Of a stretch of DNA of 64,000 nucleotides, positions 43,304 through 55,248 are shown in pieces. Position 1 is the first letter of the stretch. The number at the start of each line of letters is the position of its first letter. Source of the stretch: Acrasis kona (lineage: Eukaryota; Heterolobosea; Eutetramitea; Acrasida; Acrasidae); contig JAOPGA020001439.1 in NCBI GenBank assembly GCA_026419775.2, positions 1-64,000 on the forward strand, written 5' to 3'. A model generated the notes under the pieces. The model did no database searches. It was not told the origin of the DNA and worked only from the letters and a program-made list of their open reading frames with translations. A program made the translations under genes and the position numbers.

Positions 43304-46300
43304 ATTGGTATTTCCACTTAGTCCCACTATATGAGCACGGTCCTTATCATTAGAGATCTCTTCACATTCTCTAATCTTCTTTGTACACTCTATGCCATCC
43401 ATAATCGGCATCGATATGTCCATGATTATCAATTTGTGTTTATGTGTTTTAAAAAGTGCTAAACCTTGCAATCCATCATTGGCTGTATCGATTGTGAAAT
43501 CTACATTTATAATCTGCTTTTTGATCAAATCCATTATTGCCTTTGACACCATCCTCACGATCACTTTTTGATTGATTTGATTATCTTCCACCACTAGTAC
43601 CTTAAACAAACCAGGTGGTGCGTCAGGAGTAAGCGATTGTCCGCTTATTGGAGATAGTTGATCTAATTTTGCTGCTATAGTTGAGCAATCTAGATGAAGG
43701 TGGTCAATCTTTTTGACTTTATTTGGAAATTGGAATGATTTGTAGTGTTGATCTACAGTTAAAATAGCTTTTTTCCCCATGATTTCCGACTCTGCAAGAT
43801 TGCATGTGAATTTGAAATAGAATTCACAGCCATGCCCATACCCTGAATAGACCCATATATCTCCGCCCATTAATTTACTAATACCTTTGGATATGTAAAG
43901 GCCTAGCCCAGTACCTACAGTTGTGTTAGTGGAAAAGTGTGAAACTTTTCTTACCATTATACTCTCCTCCAACTCTTTGCGAAGATCTTGAATAGAGATT
44001 AAAGAGGTGCTGGAGTTCTTGTTCTTTTATACCCTGAAGAAAGTGTTATGTGTATTGTAAAGTACATGTACTTACAATTCCAGTATCTGCAACGCAAAAT
44101 TGTACGACAACCTTGTCTTTGGTTATGTTGTTAACGTCACATTTGAGAGTTATCATTCCGACTTCTGTATATTTGATTGAATTCTAAATTTCGAATTAAG
44201 AGGATGGATTTAGTGATTTACTTACTGATATAAAATTGTTCAGAATGAAGGAGATATGCTCTTCATCGGTTAATAACAACTTATCGTTAATGCTCTCGGC
44301 AATTTTTAACCTTAAATCGATTTCTTTATTTTGTGCGGATAATTTGTTCTTTGAAATGATGTTTTTGCAAATGTCTCCAATTTTTGTTGGGGCGTTGTTG
44401 ATCTTCAACTCGTTATTTTCTAACTTTGACAGGATCATGGAGGAGTCAGATACATCTAAAATTAAATTAATAAGGATGAGTTAAAAGTACTTTTGATGTG
44501 CCCTCCGCAATGCATGATGTCTTGGGCCAACTCTAATACGGTATTCAACTTTTCCCCATACTTTTTATCATTAAAATCAATCATCTTTTCTTGAAAATCT
44601 TGAACAATGTCAACAATTAATTCACTGTTGGATATGATTCCTGTAAAATTTTTAGCCGCGATAATATAGGAATATACCTTGAGCAGGATTCCTTGACTCA
44701 TGATTAATATAACGATGAGAATAACTATTTCTCCTCTTTATTTCGGTAATGTCCTTTCTGATGATATCATTTTCTAGTGACAACGATGCCAACGATCCTA
44801 TCACCGAAAAATTATCGACTTGTGACTCCTCGAAACAATTATAAACATTTCGGTTTTCTGCACATATGAATCCAATAATTTTGTCTTTACAAACTAGTGG
44901 CATGCACATAATCGATCTCAGCTTGTTCTTCCTTACATATGGATCGTTTCTAATTGACCGCTCTCTTTCTTCTTCGAATGCATTGCCAGTTACAATACAT
45001 TGTTTGAAAGAACGAGCACAGTTTACCACGGATAAACACCCATTCCAATCTTGCAATCGAACACGAGCGGAATTAATGTTGGAACTACCTCTCTTGGTCT
45101 GCAATATAACAACATCACTAACAATTAAAGTCATCTTCAAGGCATTGGTCATATTTAAACCCTTTCAATTATTAAAAGATTAGAATTTATTCTGCTCTTA
45201 CATTCTGCAATACAACACTGAGAACTGCGGTACAGTCAGTATCTGCTTTCCCAAATAAAGCTTTGGCAATACTCTCGTCAATCTTGATATCCTTGACTTT
45301 TTGGTTGATGGTGTCGGTGCCGAGAGTATCTAACTCCTTCTTTTGTAAATCATCTTCTAATTTTCTGATGTGTTCGTATTTGGATGCCAGAATTGCTGTT
45401 TTACCGTATGCCCCCCACTTCTTGTATGCCAAATAAGACTGTGTCATGGATCTGTCAGCGTCATCAGGGTTGTTACAAGAGTATTGATAATTGGCAAGTA
45501 ACTCGTGGGCAAGTGCAACTTCATGGATGAATTCACCTTCGTTAGCGTATTTAATCGCTCTTAAAATAGTCAGTTAAAAAAGATTTGACGATGACTTACT
45601 TGTTGTACATAAGAAAGGCTTGTGTCTGATCCTTGTCAATGTAAGCAGCTGTTTCTGCCTTGATCAAACAATTCCAGTTCTTGTAATCAGCGTTTAGTTT
45701 CGCCCACTGTGAGATTCGTTCTTCAAATCTAGTGATTGCGGCAGATATTTGTAATTTAAAGTCAGCTTCCTCATCTACGGCCCTTCTATATGTCTGTATC
45801 AATTTGATTGCGCTGACAAATACAAATAACTTCAACATGATGTGATTTTGTAGATTAGTGTTGAATTCATTTTCATAGTCGAGAATGCTTCGGAGCCTCT
45901 CAACTGGCGAACAGGAGATGTCCACTAAATCTAGATTAAATTCTGTCCATTCTATTATGCAATTGAAGATGGATGTAAGCGTTTGATTATTTTTTTGATC
46001 CATTGACTTAATCTCGGAAACAGCATCACGCAACGAAGTCTTGCCCTGAAGTGTATTAATAGCAATCTCCAAACTATCTACAAAAGATCTTATTCCTGGA
46101 GTTTTGAACTTTGTAATGAAATCTAAGGCTTCTTTCACATGTTGAGCATGTGTATTGAGGTCACCGACATAAAATATATCCATAATTGAGCAGACCATTG
46201 CAACGCATCCATAGAAAGCTTCCCCGCTTCCCACTCCCATATTTGCTATTTTTCTAAAAGTCTTTCCGCATTTGTGACGTTTGATGTAGAAATGATTAAC

Positions 46301-49277
46301 CAGAACTGTATGTAAATGTAATGCTCTAACGTTCTCTGCTACGTGATCGTGAAAACGTTTTTTGGTGCATTCTGATACAAGGCCGTTGACAAGCTTAACT
46401 TTGCTCCAATCACCTTTTCCAACGGCTACTGTACAGTAAAAAACTGCTACACCCGAGACTTCTGGTGTTAATGTTTTGCTGCTTAGCATTATGCTTAGTG
46501 CAGTTGTAGCTGATGAGGCGAATAATGACTGGTTGTACATGTAAGCGTAGAAACACATATTTAAAAGAGCGTAGCACTTGATCTGTTCTTCATCTGAAGC
46601 TGCTGCTTGACACATACTATCAATATCGATATCTCCGTTACTATCTACAATCTCTTCGAGCACTTTATTAATTGTTGCTTCGTTCTCAGATTGTATTTGG
46701 TTATTAATGTCAATGTCGAACAATGATAAAATATTATTGCAACTATTATAAACGCCATCTCCATTTAATAACAAAGAAGAAACAACTATACGTATCTTAT
46801 ATATACTACACTTTTCCATTATAGTGTTTGCTCTGTTAAGAAGACTGTCAGTAATAGTAGCAATTTCGTTATGACGACCGACTTGAATGTACACATTTGC
46901 GAGGTCGATATTTAAGTTGAACAGTAAATCATGATATCTCGTCCATCTTTGATCTTCTCCGGGACACAAAAATTCCAAGCAAGATAGGCCCTCTTTAATA
47001 TATTTAATAGCTGCCTTGTAAGAAGCTGAAGAAAGTGTCTTTTGACATGCAATTAAATTCATGCTCGCCATGGCTTCTAATAAACATTGGTTGTTCGCTA
47101 CTGCCTCATCATTACTTGTGATGAACGATCTTCCCTTGTTTAGATGATCAATTATGTCGGTTTGTTGAGAATTGACTCCGTTCATCTGATAGAGCTTCAT
47201 TCCAATGTTGAAATGCGTTTCCGCAAGTTTGTCTTGGCTGATGAAGTTGTGTGATGCCTCTCTGACCCTATCGTGTGAGAAGTGCAATCGGTTATTAATC
47301 AGTAACACAACTCCAATCTTTATGGCCTGATGAAGTTGACTGAGAACGTCATCTGATCTTGACTCTAATATGCATGATAGGTCATCCACATTGCAGCTGC
47401 TTCCCATACAACTCAATACCTTCATCACTTCAATTGCATCTGGTGACAGCTGGCTCACTCGATGTTCCATGAGCTTGGCAACATTATCAGTAACACTCTG
47501 TGATTTAATATCCGTAATGTTCCATTTCCATTCTTCATTTCTCACCATCAACTTGTCGATGCGAAGCGTTTGTAAGAACTGGTTGACGAACAGCGGCTCT
47601 CCGTTGGTCTTTTCAAACACAACTCTTGAGAGCTCCGTTACACGATCGGTGCGACCCTCGCCGATCACATCACATACCCAGTTCTCAACAACTTTTTCCG
47701 TGACTGGTGTTAAGGTAATCTCATTAACTTTGATTGATTCTTTCATGTCTGCAATGGTGGTAACTAATTGATGATCCTTTTGTACTTGGTCATCACGGTA
47801 AGCAATCACCATAACCATCTTGGTGACTTGTTTGGTTAACGATGCCAAGAGTTGAAAACTGTCTTCATCACACCATTGTACATCATCGATAAAGAACACC
47901 AAAGGCTTATCATTTTGAGCGAATACCTGAACAAATTTGGCAATAGTATTTTCTAGACGAGATTTGCGCTCTGATAGTGAAATCTTGGCTACATCTGGCT
48001 GTGGTCCAATTATCTTTTCAATTTCTGGTACGAGATCAGTGAGTAGCTTTCCATTATGACCTGATGCTTGTTCAATCATTGTCTTCCACTTGACTAATTC
48101 TGCATCTTCCTCCAAAAGAATTTGTTTGGTCAAATCTCTCATAGCATCTACAATACCAGAGTACAAGCTGTTACTGTCAAGTTGGTCATATTTACCACTG
48201 CACAAGTGACCGTTCATTCTTTGCACTGCATACTGTAGGTCTCTGACAAGGCACGATTTGCCGACTCCACTTCTACCAGATACCATTACAACCTGAGTAA
48301 TTGATGTCTCAGACACATCATGAATGATTGATTTCAATGTCTTGAGCTCTTGTTCTCTTCCATATAGCTTGGTACTAAGGAAAGTGTCCACGAAATCTTC
48401 TTGTCCCAATGTAAATCTATCGATAGTCTGATTGGCCGCCAAATAGGATTTACATTTTTCCAAATCACGCAAGAGCCCGAAGCAAGATTGGTAACGATCG
48501 TTAGGATCTTTCCTCATCAACTTCTCAATGATGTCTGACACGGCCAATGGAACTGAGGTGGGAAGTGCAGGTGATTGCCTTGTTACATGACTCACCAATA
48601 GTTGTGCAAGGTCAGATGTTTCAAATGGCAGCTTGCCGCTGATGAGTTGATAGAAGGTAACACCTAGACTATAGAAATCTGTTCTGTAGTCAATTTGCTT
48701 GCTTGTTCTTCCAGTTTGTTCCTGTTGAAATTTACAAAAAGTATAATGTCTTATAACTTACTGGTGAGATGTATTTTGCAGTACCATGCACCTTTTGGTT
48801 TTTAGAGACTGGAATTAATGCCTGTTCTCTGAAAGTTATGGCACTACCAAAATCGATGTAAATTATTTTCTCGTCTTTGGTGAATAGCATGTTTGATGGT
48901 TTGACATCCTTGTGAATCACGCCATTGCTATGTATTTCTTGCAGTCCCTGGGCGCACTCCGTTGCAATGTGTAAGAATTTAGCCAAGGGGTATCCGTTTG
49001 TTGGTATTTGTTTGTATAGGTCTTTTGCACCGATATCTTGCATCAAAATTGATACCTGTACGTTTTTCCCGTCCACCTTCTCTCTTAGCTCTTTGAATTT
49101 AACAACTCTGGTGGCATTATTACTCGCATAGTTGCCAATTTGATATTCTCTTCTCAAGTTGTCCGCTTGATCTGCTGTGGCATTCTCGCTTGCATGTGTT
49201 TTGATAATTTGGTCGGAGCCGCTTTTAAATACTTGATAGTATTTGCCGGAGTGAATTACTTCGGTGTGTTGTGACAT
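43205..49277 (-). CDS. Hybrid Ser/Thr kinase-AAA-GAF-histidine kinase-response regulator (copy A)
   Basis: Nine exons with eight introns of 35-42 nt (48722-48761, 45560-45599, 45162-45201, 44641-44677, 44456-44490, 44184-44225, 44034-44075, 43915-43954) give about 1918 residues. Order: Ser/Thr kinase domain (HKDVKPSN, IDFGSA); an AAA-type ATPase with P-loop SGRSGVGKSC and FFIDDVQWCD; a long helical region; GAF (PLVCKDKIIGFICAENR); histidine kinase with H-box NHESRNPAQG, N-box NNFISNS, DTGIGI and GTGLGLYIS; receiver (VLVVEDNQIN, phospho-Asp in MDISMP, Lys in YKP). This is the layout of fungal group X and cyanobacterial Ser/Thr-His kinases. All key residues seem intact. The start is the ATG at 49277. 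Confidence 0.9.
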
Positions 49278-49768
49278 GCCTGCTTTGTTCAAAATTGTTT
49301 TATATTGAAATGCTCATCTCCTCTCTGTTTTTATAGCTGTATTATGCTAATAAGCATTACTATACTTTAGTGAGTGTCCAAAATTCTCCATTGATGTGAT
49401 GTGTGAGATTGGCACCTTTCTTGGGCAATTTTTTAACTTTTACAACAACTATTACAATAACTTTTAAAGGTTGAAATATTGACATATCCCTTACAAACCT
49501 AAGTTGTCACTAACGTTTTCATGATTTTATAAAGAAAATATGTTTATAAGTATTGTTCACCAATTACTTTGATTATTAAGTTCAATAACTCTCTATGCCA
49601 ACAACAATCGCTAGTGCAGCATTATAGTCCTTATTTAAATCATCCTTTTCTTTATTCTTCTCAGTCCAATTAGAAATGTTTCTTCGACGCAAATAATATT
49701 TCTTCAAAGTTAAGCAACTTCAATATGAATATCTATAATTAAACATGCAGGTGAAGGTAGAAAGTTTG
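49278..49768. other. Gene-free spacer
   Basis: About 490 AT-rich bases upstream of the hybrid kinase copy A. It holds its promoter. No other feature seen. Confidence 0.45.
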
Positions 49769-50191
49769 TTAATTTAAATTATATTTTATAGATGTTGATA
49801 TTGGAGCACAATGTTTCAAGGAGTGTTCGGAGCAAAATATCTTTCCAGCCAAGTCAATGTTTGCAGGCGTATTGTTAGGCTTCAATACAGTGTACCCCGG
49901 AATGTCGCTCTTGAATGTCGAATTCTCACTTTGCGGAAATACTTGAGCACAACGAACTTTTCTGTAACAGAATGTGATGTACCATATATAAACGCACATT
50001 TTGTCATCTCTTGTTCTCTGAGATGCTAAATCCTCCAACCACGAGATCATCTGCGGAAGTAAAAAGCACGGACTTGAACGGATTTCTGAATCAATTAGAA
50101 CGAGAGGTTTTTCGGTTGACACTCTTATATGAAGGTTTAATCCAGGATCATGGTTGTTTGAAGCTTTGTCATTGTAATCAAATTTGGTCAT
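49769..50191 (-). CDS. Doubtful frame antisense to the phosphatase 5' end
   Basis: About 140 residues from the ATG at 50191 (start MTKFDYNDKASNNHDPGL) with six Cys and ordinary composition. It overlaps on the other strand the first 56 codons of the phosphatase. Only one of the two can be coding there. If this is a gene, the phosphatase starts at a later ATG (50198). No domain is recognised. Confidence 0.3.
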   Translation of the reverse strand: MTKFDYNDKASNNHDPGLNLHIRVSTEKPLVLIDSEIRSSPCFLLPQMISWLEDLASQRTRDDKMCVYIWYITFCYRKVRCAQVFPQSENSTFKSDIPGYTVLKPNNTPANIDLAGKIFCSEHSLKHCAPISTSIKYNLN

Positions 50192-51332
50192 CAGGAATGA
50201 CAAACTTTATCGGGCGTTTGTTAACCCAAACTAGCATATACGATGAGTATTCAGCGTTTAAAAGAACTAGAGATATTAGCAAGAAGATATCTATCGCTAC
50301 AATATCTGTGATGCGGCTTCTCTGTATCGGAGTGACGGCTTTCGTGCTGTTCATGATGTTGATAATTTTGATTTCGCAGCGGCTTCTCAAAAAACCAGTT
50401 ATCCGAGAAAAGGAAGCGATCGAAGGTGATCTTTACTTTATTGTTGTTGGGGATTGGGGGAGGAATGGAACATTTGATCAAGACAAAGTTGCGCACGCGA
50501 TGGGAGAGTACTGCAAGTCAAATGCTGTAAATAATAATGGAAAGTGCCATTTTGTCATTAGCACTGGAGATAACTTTTATGATGACGGAATTCACACCGA
50601 AGATGCCGAACAATTCAAGACATCTTTTGAAAACATTTACACTCACCCTTCTTTGAACAATACCCCTTGGTATGTTGTGCTTGGCAACCACGACTGGAGA
50701 GGCATACCTAAACATCAAATAAATTATAATAAGAAGTCTAAGAGATGGAACATGCCAGATCATTTTTATTCCATGCTAATCCCTAAGGTTGTACAATTTG
50801 TTTTTATTGATACCGCTCCCCTAGACGACAGGTACCAAACGAACCCTAAAATGAACAAGGACATATCTAGTCAAAACCAAACCAAGCAGCTAGAGTACAT
50901 TAAAGAGCAGCTAAGAGTCGCAGACAACGAAAAGGTGGTTTGGAAGATTGTGGTCGGACACCACCCTGTTTATAGTGCGGCTGGTCATGCGGACAATCCT
51001 TACCTTATAGAATCTCTTGAGCCGATTTTGGAAGAGTATGGTGTGGACATGTACTTTGCAGGTCACGATCACAACCTACAGGTAATTGATTTTAAATCTG
51101 TGATGGTTAACGTTTATAGTATTTGACAAACGAAAACAAGACCACAAGACACTTTGTGAGTGGTGCGGGATCAGAAGTACGAATAGACATTGTGCCACAC
51201 GAGATGTTGAAGCACGATGTTATGGAAAGTGGCTTCATGTTTGTCTCGCTACGAAGAGATTCTGTAAATGTTACATTTGTGGATAAAGAAGCAAAAGCAA
51301 GATATACTGTTCCAATAAAAAGTTTAATTTAA
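50023..51332 (+). CDS. Membrane-bound purple acid phosphatase
   Basis: Two exons (to 51081 and 51120-51332; intron 38 nt) give up to 423 residues from the ATG at 50023; a later in-frame ATG at 50198 is also possible. A transmembrane helix sits at about residues 90-118 (RLLCIGVTAFVLFMMLIILI). The catalytic domain has all metal-ligand blocks of the single-domain, TRAP-like (ACP5) group: VVGDWG, STGDNFYDDG, LGNHDW, GHHPVYSAAGH and FAGHDH. The reaction is phosphate monoester hydrolysis at a di-metal Fe centre. A type II orientation would put the enzyme in a vacuole or outside the cell. The short exon 2 finishes the fold with HFVSGAGSEVR. Confidence 0.9.
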
Positions 51333-51360
51333 AATACATTTATTGTGTTTTTGTTGGTCC

Positions 51361-54300
51361 TCAAGCATGGAAATTAGACATTTCAATATTTCTCTGTTGA
51401 ACAGGAACCTTTTGTTTACGTTTTTGACTGACAGCAGCAATTATAATTACGAATATCAAAATTGAAACAATCACAATTACACAAAAAGCAATCAATCCGA
51501 TAACAATACCAGCAATTTGCCCACCACTCAACTTCCTGGGTGGTGCTGTAGTCGTAGTTGCGTTCGAATTAGCAACAAGAGAAGTTCCCTTTTTAGATCC
51601 GAAGTAATTCAAAACCATCGTGCTATTCGAAGCATGAACGCTTCTTGATGCAGCATTCGTTGTAACACAAATAAAGAATTCATCGTCCGTAATAGCGCTA
51701 ATCAAATCTCCATCAACCAAATAATTTATACTTTCCGCCATTACATTTCTCCTTGAATCAATTAAACTGTTACTTACAAACGACGTATCTGGATCGACCG
51801 AAACAACCAACAAGTAATCAGTATTAGATTGCAAGGTTACCAAAGAGTTACTAACAGTATCAGAAACCAATTGCATGTTTTGTTGGCCACTACTAGGGAA
51901 GCTCAAAGTTGACTTTATTACAAAAGACCCACTCTTTTGAACCAGAGTGATGCCTGTCGCAGCAGCATTAGGAAGAGTAGGATAATTGAATGCAATAAAT
52001 GTCTGGAAACCAGAAAGTGACACCGATGGATTAAAACATAGTGCCTTGTTAGAATTATCGACCGCAAGTGATAATTTGGAATCTGAAGTAACTGTGTAAG
52101 GAATGGTACCAGTGGATCCTTGGACACGTTTGGAGATGTCATTGTTGGTGGTGTTGGCCATGTTTTTGCTGTCAAATACGAATAGTTTATCACCTAGTCC
52201 GTTCAGGTCAATTTCACAATTTTGACCAATGTAACCAGATCTGCAGATACAAACATCTTGTGCGGTACAAGAACCTTGACCTGAACATACTGATAAGCTG
52301 GATGAGGGTACTCCTCCGCAAGTTTTTACTAATGTAGGAGTAGGAGTGGGGGTTGGAGTAGAAGTGGGAGTTAAGGTTGGAGTGGGAGTAGGTGTGGGTG
52401 TTGGAGTAGGTGTGGGTGTCGGTGTTGGAGTAGGTGTTGGAGTAGGTGTTGGAGTAGAAGTAGGAGTTAGGGTTGGAGTAGGTGTTGGAGTGGGTGTTGG
52501 AGTAGGCGTAGGTGTTGGTGTAGAAACTGTCGTGGGAGTGGGTGTTGGAGTAAAAGTGGGGGTTGGAGTAGGTGTTGAAGTGGATGTAGGCGTTGGAGTA
52601 ATTGTGGGAGTTACAGTAGATGTTGAGGTAGTTGTAGGTGTAGGAGTCGATGTTGAAGTAGATGTGAGGGTTAAAGTCGAAGTAGGTGTTAGAGTTACAG
52701 TGGATGTTGAGGTAGTCGTAGATGTAGGGGTCGGTGTCGAAGTTCCAGTGGAAGTAGGAGTTGGTGTATTAGTAGAAGTCGGTGTTGGAGTAGGTGTTGG
52801 GGTAAGTGTGTTAGTAGAAGTCGGTGTTGGGGTTGGTGTTGGGGTCGGTGTAGCAGTAGGGGTAGCAGTGGGGGTAGGAGTCGGTGTTGAAGTGGCTGCA
52901 GGAGTAGATGTCGCATCAGTCGTATTGGGTCGAACAACACGAATCAAATATCTACTAGTATCAATAATGTACAAGTTAAATTGAGCATCCATCGCATAAC
53001 CATACACCAATGGACTAAGCAGTGCATTATCAACTTCTGCATGATCAGCAAAACTACCCGCACTATTACCCGCAATGGTGTATAAAAGACCAGAAGTTGC
53101 ATTCACAACTCTAACTCTACCAGCAGATGCCTCTGATAAATAAACAATGTTATTGACTTGGTCCATATATAATGGTGAGATTTGTGAAAGTTGAATGCTA
53201 CTGGTATTCGCTTGGGTGTATTCCGGATTGTTATTAGTACACGTTCCAGAACCAGCGAAAGCCGATACAATAGTAGTGGTCATGTCGATCGCCTTGACAT
53301 AACAATTTGTAATTTCTGCAGTGTACATGATATTTCTGGTGAGATCGAGTGCTACGCCCGCTAATGAGTTGAATTTAGTGGATGTAGCGTTGTTACCGAA
53401 GGATGCAGAATTTGATGTTCCTGCATAGGTGGAAATAATGTTCGTGTTCAGGTTGACCAACCTGACTCGGTTGGCTGACGACTCTGCAATATACAAGAAA
53501 TTGTTATTAGGATCGACAGCAAGTGAGTTGATGGATATGAAGTTGGCGTTGAGTGCCGAACCACCATCTCCATTATTCACACCGACTGCTCCTTGAGTAC
53601 CAGAACCAACTACTGTGCTGACCACACCTGACGTCAAATCAACTGATCTGATTCGATAATTGAGACTATCTGATAGGTATAGTTTATTACGAACGGAATC
53701 AATTGCAAGTGCATTAATGGTATTGAACGTAGCACTCACTGCCTGTTCACCATCTCCGGCGAAACCAAGATATCCTATGCCTGCTAATGTGCTCACCATA
53801 CCTGTCGCCATATCGTGCTTTAATACTGCATTGTTGCTTGCAATATATACATTGTTGCTAGCATAATTGTACACAATGTGACGAGGACTAATCAGCGGAA
53901 TCGTCAACGCTGGTGCACTAGATATGAAGTCAGTTCCAATCAATGTCGAAACAACGGTTGAATTGGTTGAAACTGAATACACTCTATGGTAGGTGGCATC
54001 CACGACGACTAAACGATTGTTGCTATCGATCAACACATCCGAAGGCGATCTCAACAGAGCGCTAGTTGTGTTCAAACGTGATTCGGGTACGAATGTCCAT
54101 GGCGATGGCGAAGATCCAATAAATGTGTTGATGACTCCGCTGGTCATGTCGACCACTCTTATTCTGAAATTACCACTGTCTGCAAAGTATAACAGTCGTT
54201 TATTTAGGTCAATATCAATGTGCTTAGGCGAGTTTATTCTTGCAGCGGTAGCTTGGCCACCATCGTTAGTAAAACCATTAACACCCATTCCAGCAAATGT

Positions 54301-55074
54301 AGAAGCGGTATTTGCTTGGGTATCTACTACTACGATTCTACCTAAAGTGTCGCTAACGTAAACCTTATTGTTTGGAGCGTCAAAAGCTAAGCCATAAGGA
54401 TTGCTGAACTGCCAATTTGTAGCAGCGGTTCCATCGGTAGTAACTCCGCCACTGGTCTTTCCTGCAAAGGCGAAAATTTGTCCGGTAGCTCTGTTGATTC
54501 TCCTCACTCTTTTTGATTTGGACTCGGTAATGTATACGTAATTATTAACAAAATCTACTTTGACGCCCTGGGGGTTATATGTGGTTGCTGATGTTGATGG
54601 ACCTCCGTCTCCATTGGCTGTTGGACTAGTATCTCCAACAAGTGACGTAATGATTAGCGATGTGGTGTTCACTACCTTGACTTTATTATTTTGTGTGTCA
54701 GCAATGTATAATACTCCGAGGTAAGGGTCAATGGCAATACCCAAGGGTTTGTTGAAGCATGCATTCAATGCTGGACCACCATCTCCACAATCTTGTCCCT
54801 TGTTATAAACGTCTCCGGCGAATACCTTTATAATTCCCGTGCTCCTATCCATAACTCGGACAATTCCATTTTCGCTCTCGAGCAAGTAGATTAGATTGTT
54901 AACTTTATCGATCGCTATGGACGCGGGATTATTTAGAATGACCGACGTAGCCGCAATTCCACTTCCATAATATCTGTACAACTGATTCCCGACAAGATTA
55001 TCCACATATTTTTGTAGAGAAGCAACCTGAACGGAAAGAACCAGTATCAGAACTGTCAATAAAACGAGCTTCAT
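51361..55074 (-). CDS. Giant NHL-repeat surface protein with Thr/Pro stalk and EGF-like domain
   Basis: 1237 residues, no introns. Start is the ATG at 55074, which opens a signal peptide ([20 protein letters not shown]). Residues 25-700 are about twelve NHL-type propeller units (for example [34 protein letters not shown]; a glycine-rich GDGG insert recurs). Residues 710-930 are a TP/TPTS stalk. Next is an EGF-like module (CSGQGSC...[12 protein letters not shown]), a concanavalin-like domain, and a transmembrane helix near the end with a short basic tail. It has the architecture of an adhesion or recognition receptor. Related multi-NHL proteins are common in phagotrophic protists. The cytosolic tail of about 20 residues lacks signalling motifs. 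Confidence 0.85.
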   Translation of the reverse strand: MKLVLLTVLILVLSVQVASLQKYVDNLVGNQLYRYYGSGIAATSVILNNPASIAIDKVNNLIYLLESENGIVRVMDRSTGIIKVFAGDVYNKGQDCGDGGPALNACFNKPLGIAIDPYLGVLYIADTQNNKVKVVNTTSLIITSLVGDTSPTANGDGGPSTSATTYNPQGVKVDFVNNYVYITESKSKRVRRINRATGQIFAFAGKTSGGVTTDGTAATNWQFSNPYGLAFDAPNNKVYVSDTLGRIVVVDTQANTASTFAGMGVNGFTNDGGQATAARINSPKHIDIDLNKRLLYFADSGNFRIRVVDMTSGVINTFIGSSPSPWTFVPESRLNTTSALLRSPSDVLIDSNNRLVVVDATYHRVYSVSTNSTVVSTLIGTDFISSAPALTIPLISPRHIVYNYASNNVYIASNNAVLKHDMATGMVSTLAGIGYLGFAGDGEQAVSATFNTINALAIDSVRNKLYLSDSLNYRIRSVDLTSGVVSTVVGSGTQGAVGVNNGDGGSALNANFISINSLAVDPNNNFLYIAESSANRVRLVNLNTNIISTYAGTSNSASFGNNATSTKFNSLAGVALDLTRNIMYTAEITNCYVKAIDMTTTIVSAFAGSGTCTNNNPEYTQANTSSIQLSQISPLYMDQVNNIVYLSEASAGRVRVVNATSGLLYTIAGNSAGSFADHAEVDNALLSPLVYGYAMDAQFNLYIIDTSRYLIRVVRPNTTDATSTPAATSTPTPTPTATPTATPTPTPTPTPTSTNTLTPTPTPTPTSTNTPTPTSTGTSTPTPTSTTTSTSTVTLTPTSTLTLTSTSTSTPTPTTTSTSTVTPTITPTPTSTSTPTPTPTFTPTPTPTTVSTPTPTPTPTPTPTPTPTLTPTSTPTPTPTPTPTPTPTPTPTPTPTPTPTLTPTSTPTPTPTPTLVKTCGGVPSSSLSVCSGQGSCTAQDVCICRSGYIGQNCEIDLNGLGDKLFVFDSKNMANTTNNDISKRVQGSTGTIPYTVTSDSKLSLAVDNSNKALCFNPSVSLSGFQTFIAFNYPTLPNAAATGITLVQKSGSFVIKSTLSFPSSGQQNMQLVSDTVSNSLVTLQSNTDYLLVVSVDPDTSFVSNSLIDSRRNVMAESINYLVDGDLISAITDDEFFICVTTNAASRSVHASNSTMVLNYFGSKKGTSLVANSNATTTTAPPRKLSGGQIAGIVIGLIAFCVIVIVSILIFVIIIAAVSQKRKQKVPVQQRNIEMSNFHA
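52328..52915 (-). repeat. Coding tandem repeat (Thr-Pro stalk)
   Basis: About 590 bases of repeated ACxCCx hexamers (TP codons) with scattered TS and TV units. The internal order varies, and a purer run of TPTPTP covers about 52331-52520. Such arrays are prone to slippage, so copy number may vary among strains and the assembly may be collapsed here. Confidence 0.85.
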
Positions 55075-55248
55075 GACGCGCGTGCTTCTCTCCCTCAATA
55101 AGGCTCCGATTTCTTTTCAAAAATGAAACATAATCAACCGACATTTGCTTACAAAAAGTTTAGGACATAAAAGGTTCATCATAATTCTATAAACAGTCGA
55201 ACATATGACATCAGTCACTATGACATCAAAAAACAATCAATTACAAAA

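Noticed and set aside
52346-52984. A 212-residue Val/Gly repeat frame on the plus strand
   Set aside because: It is the antisense of the Thr/Pro stalk repeat; open only because the repeat has no stops in that frame.
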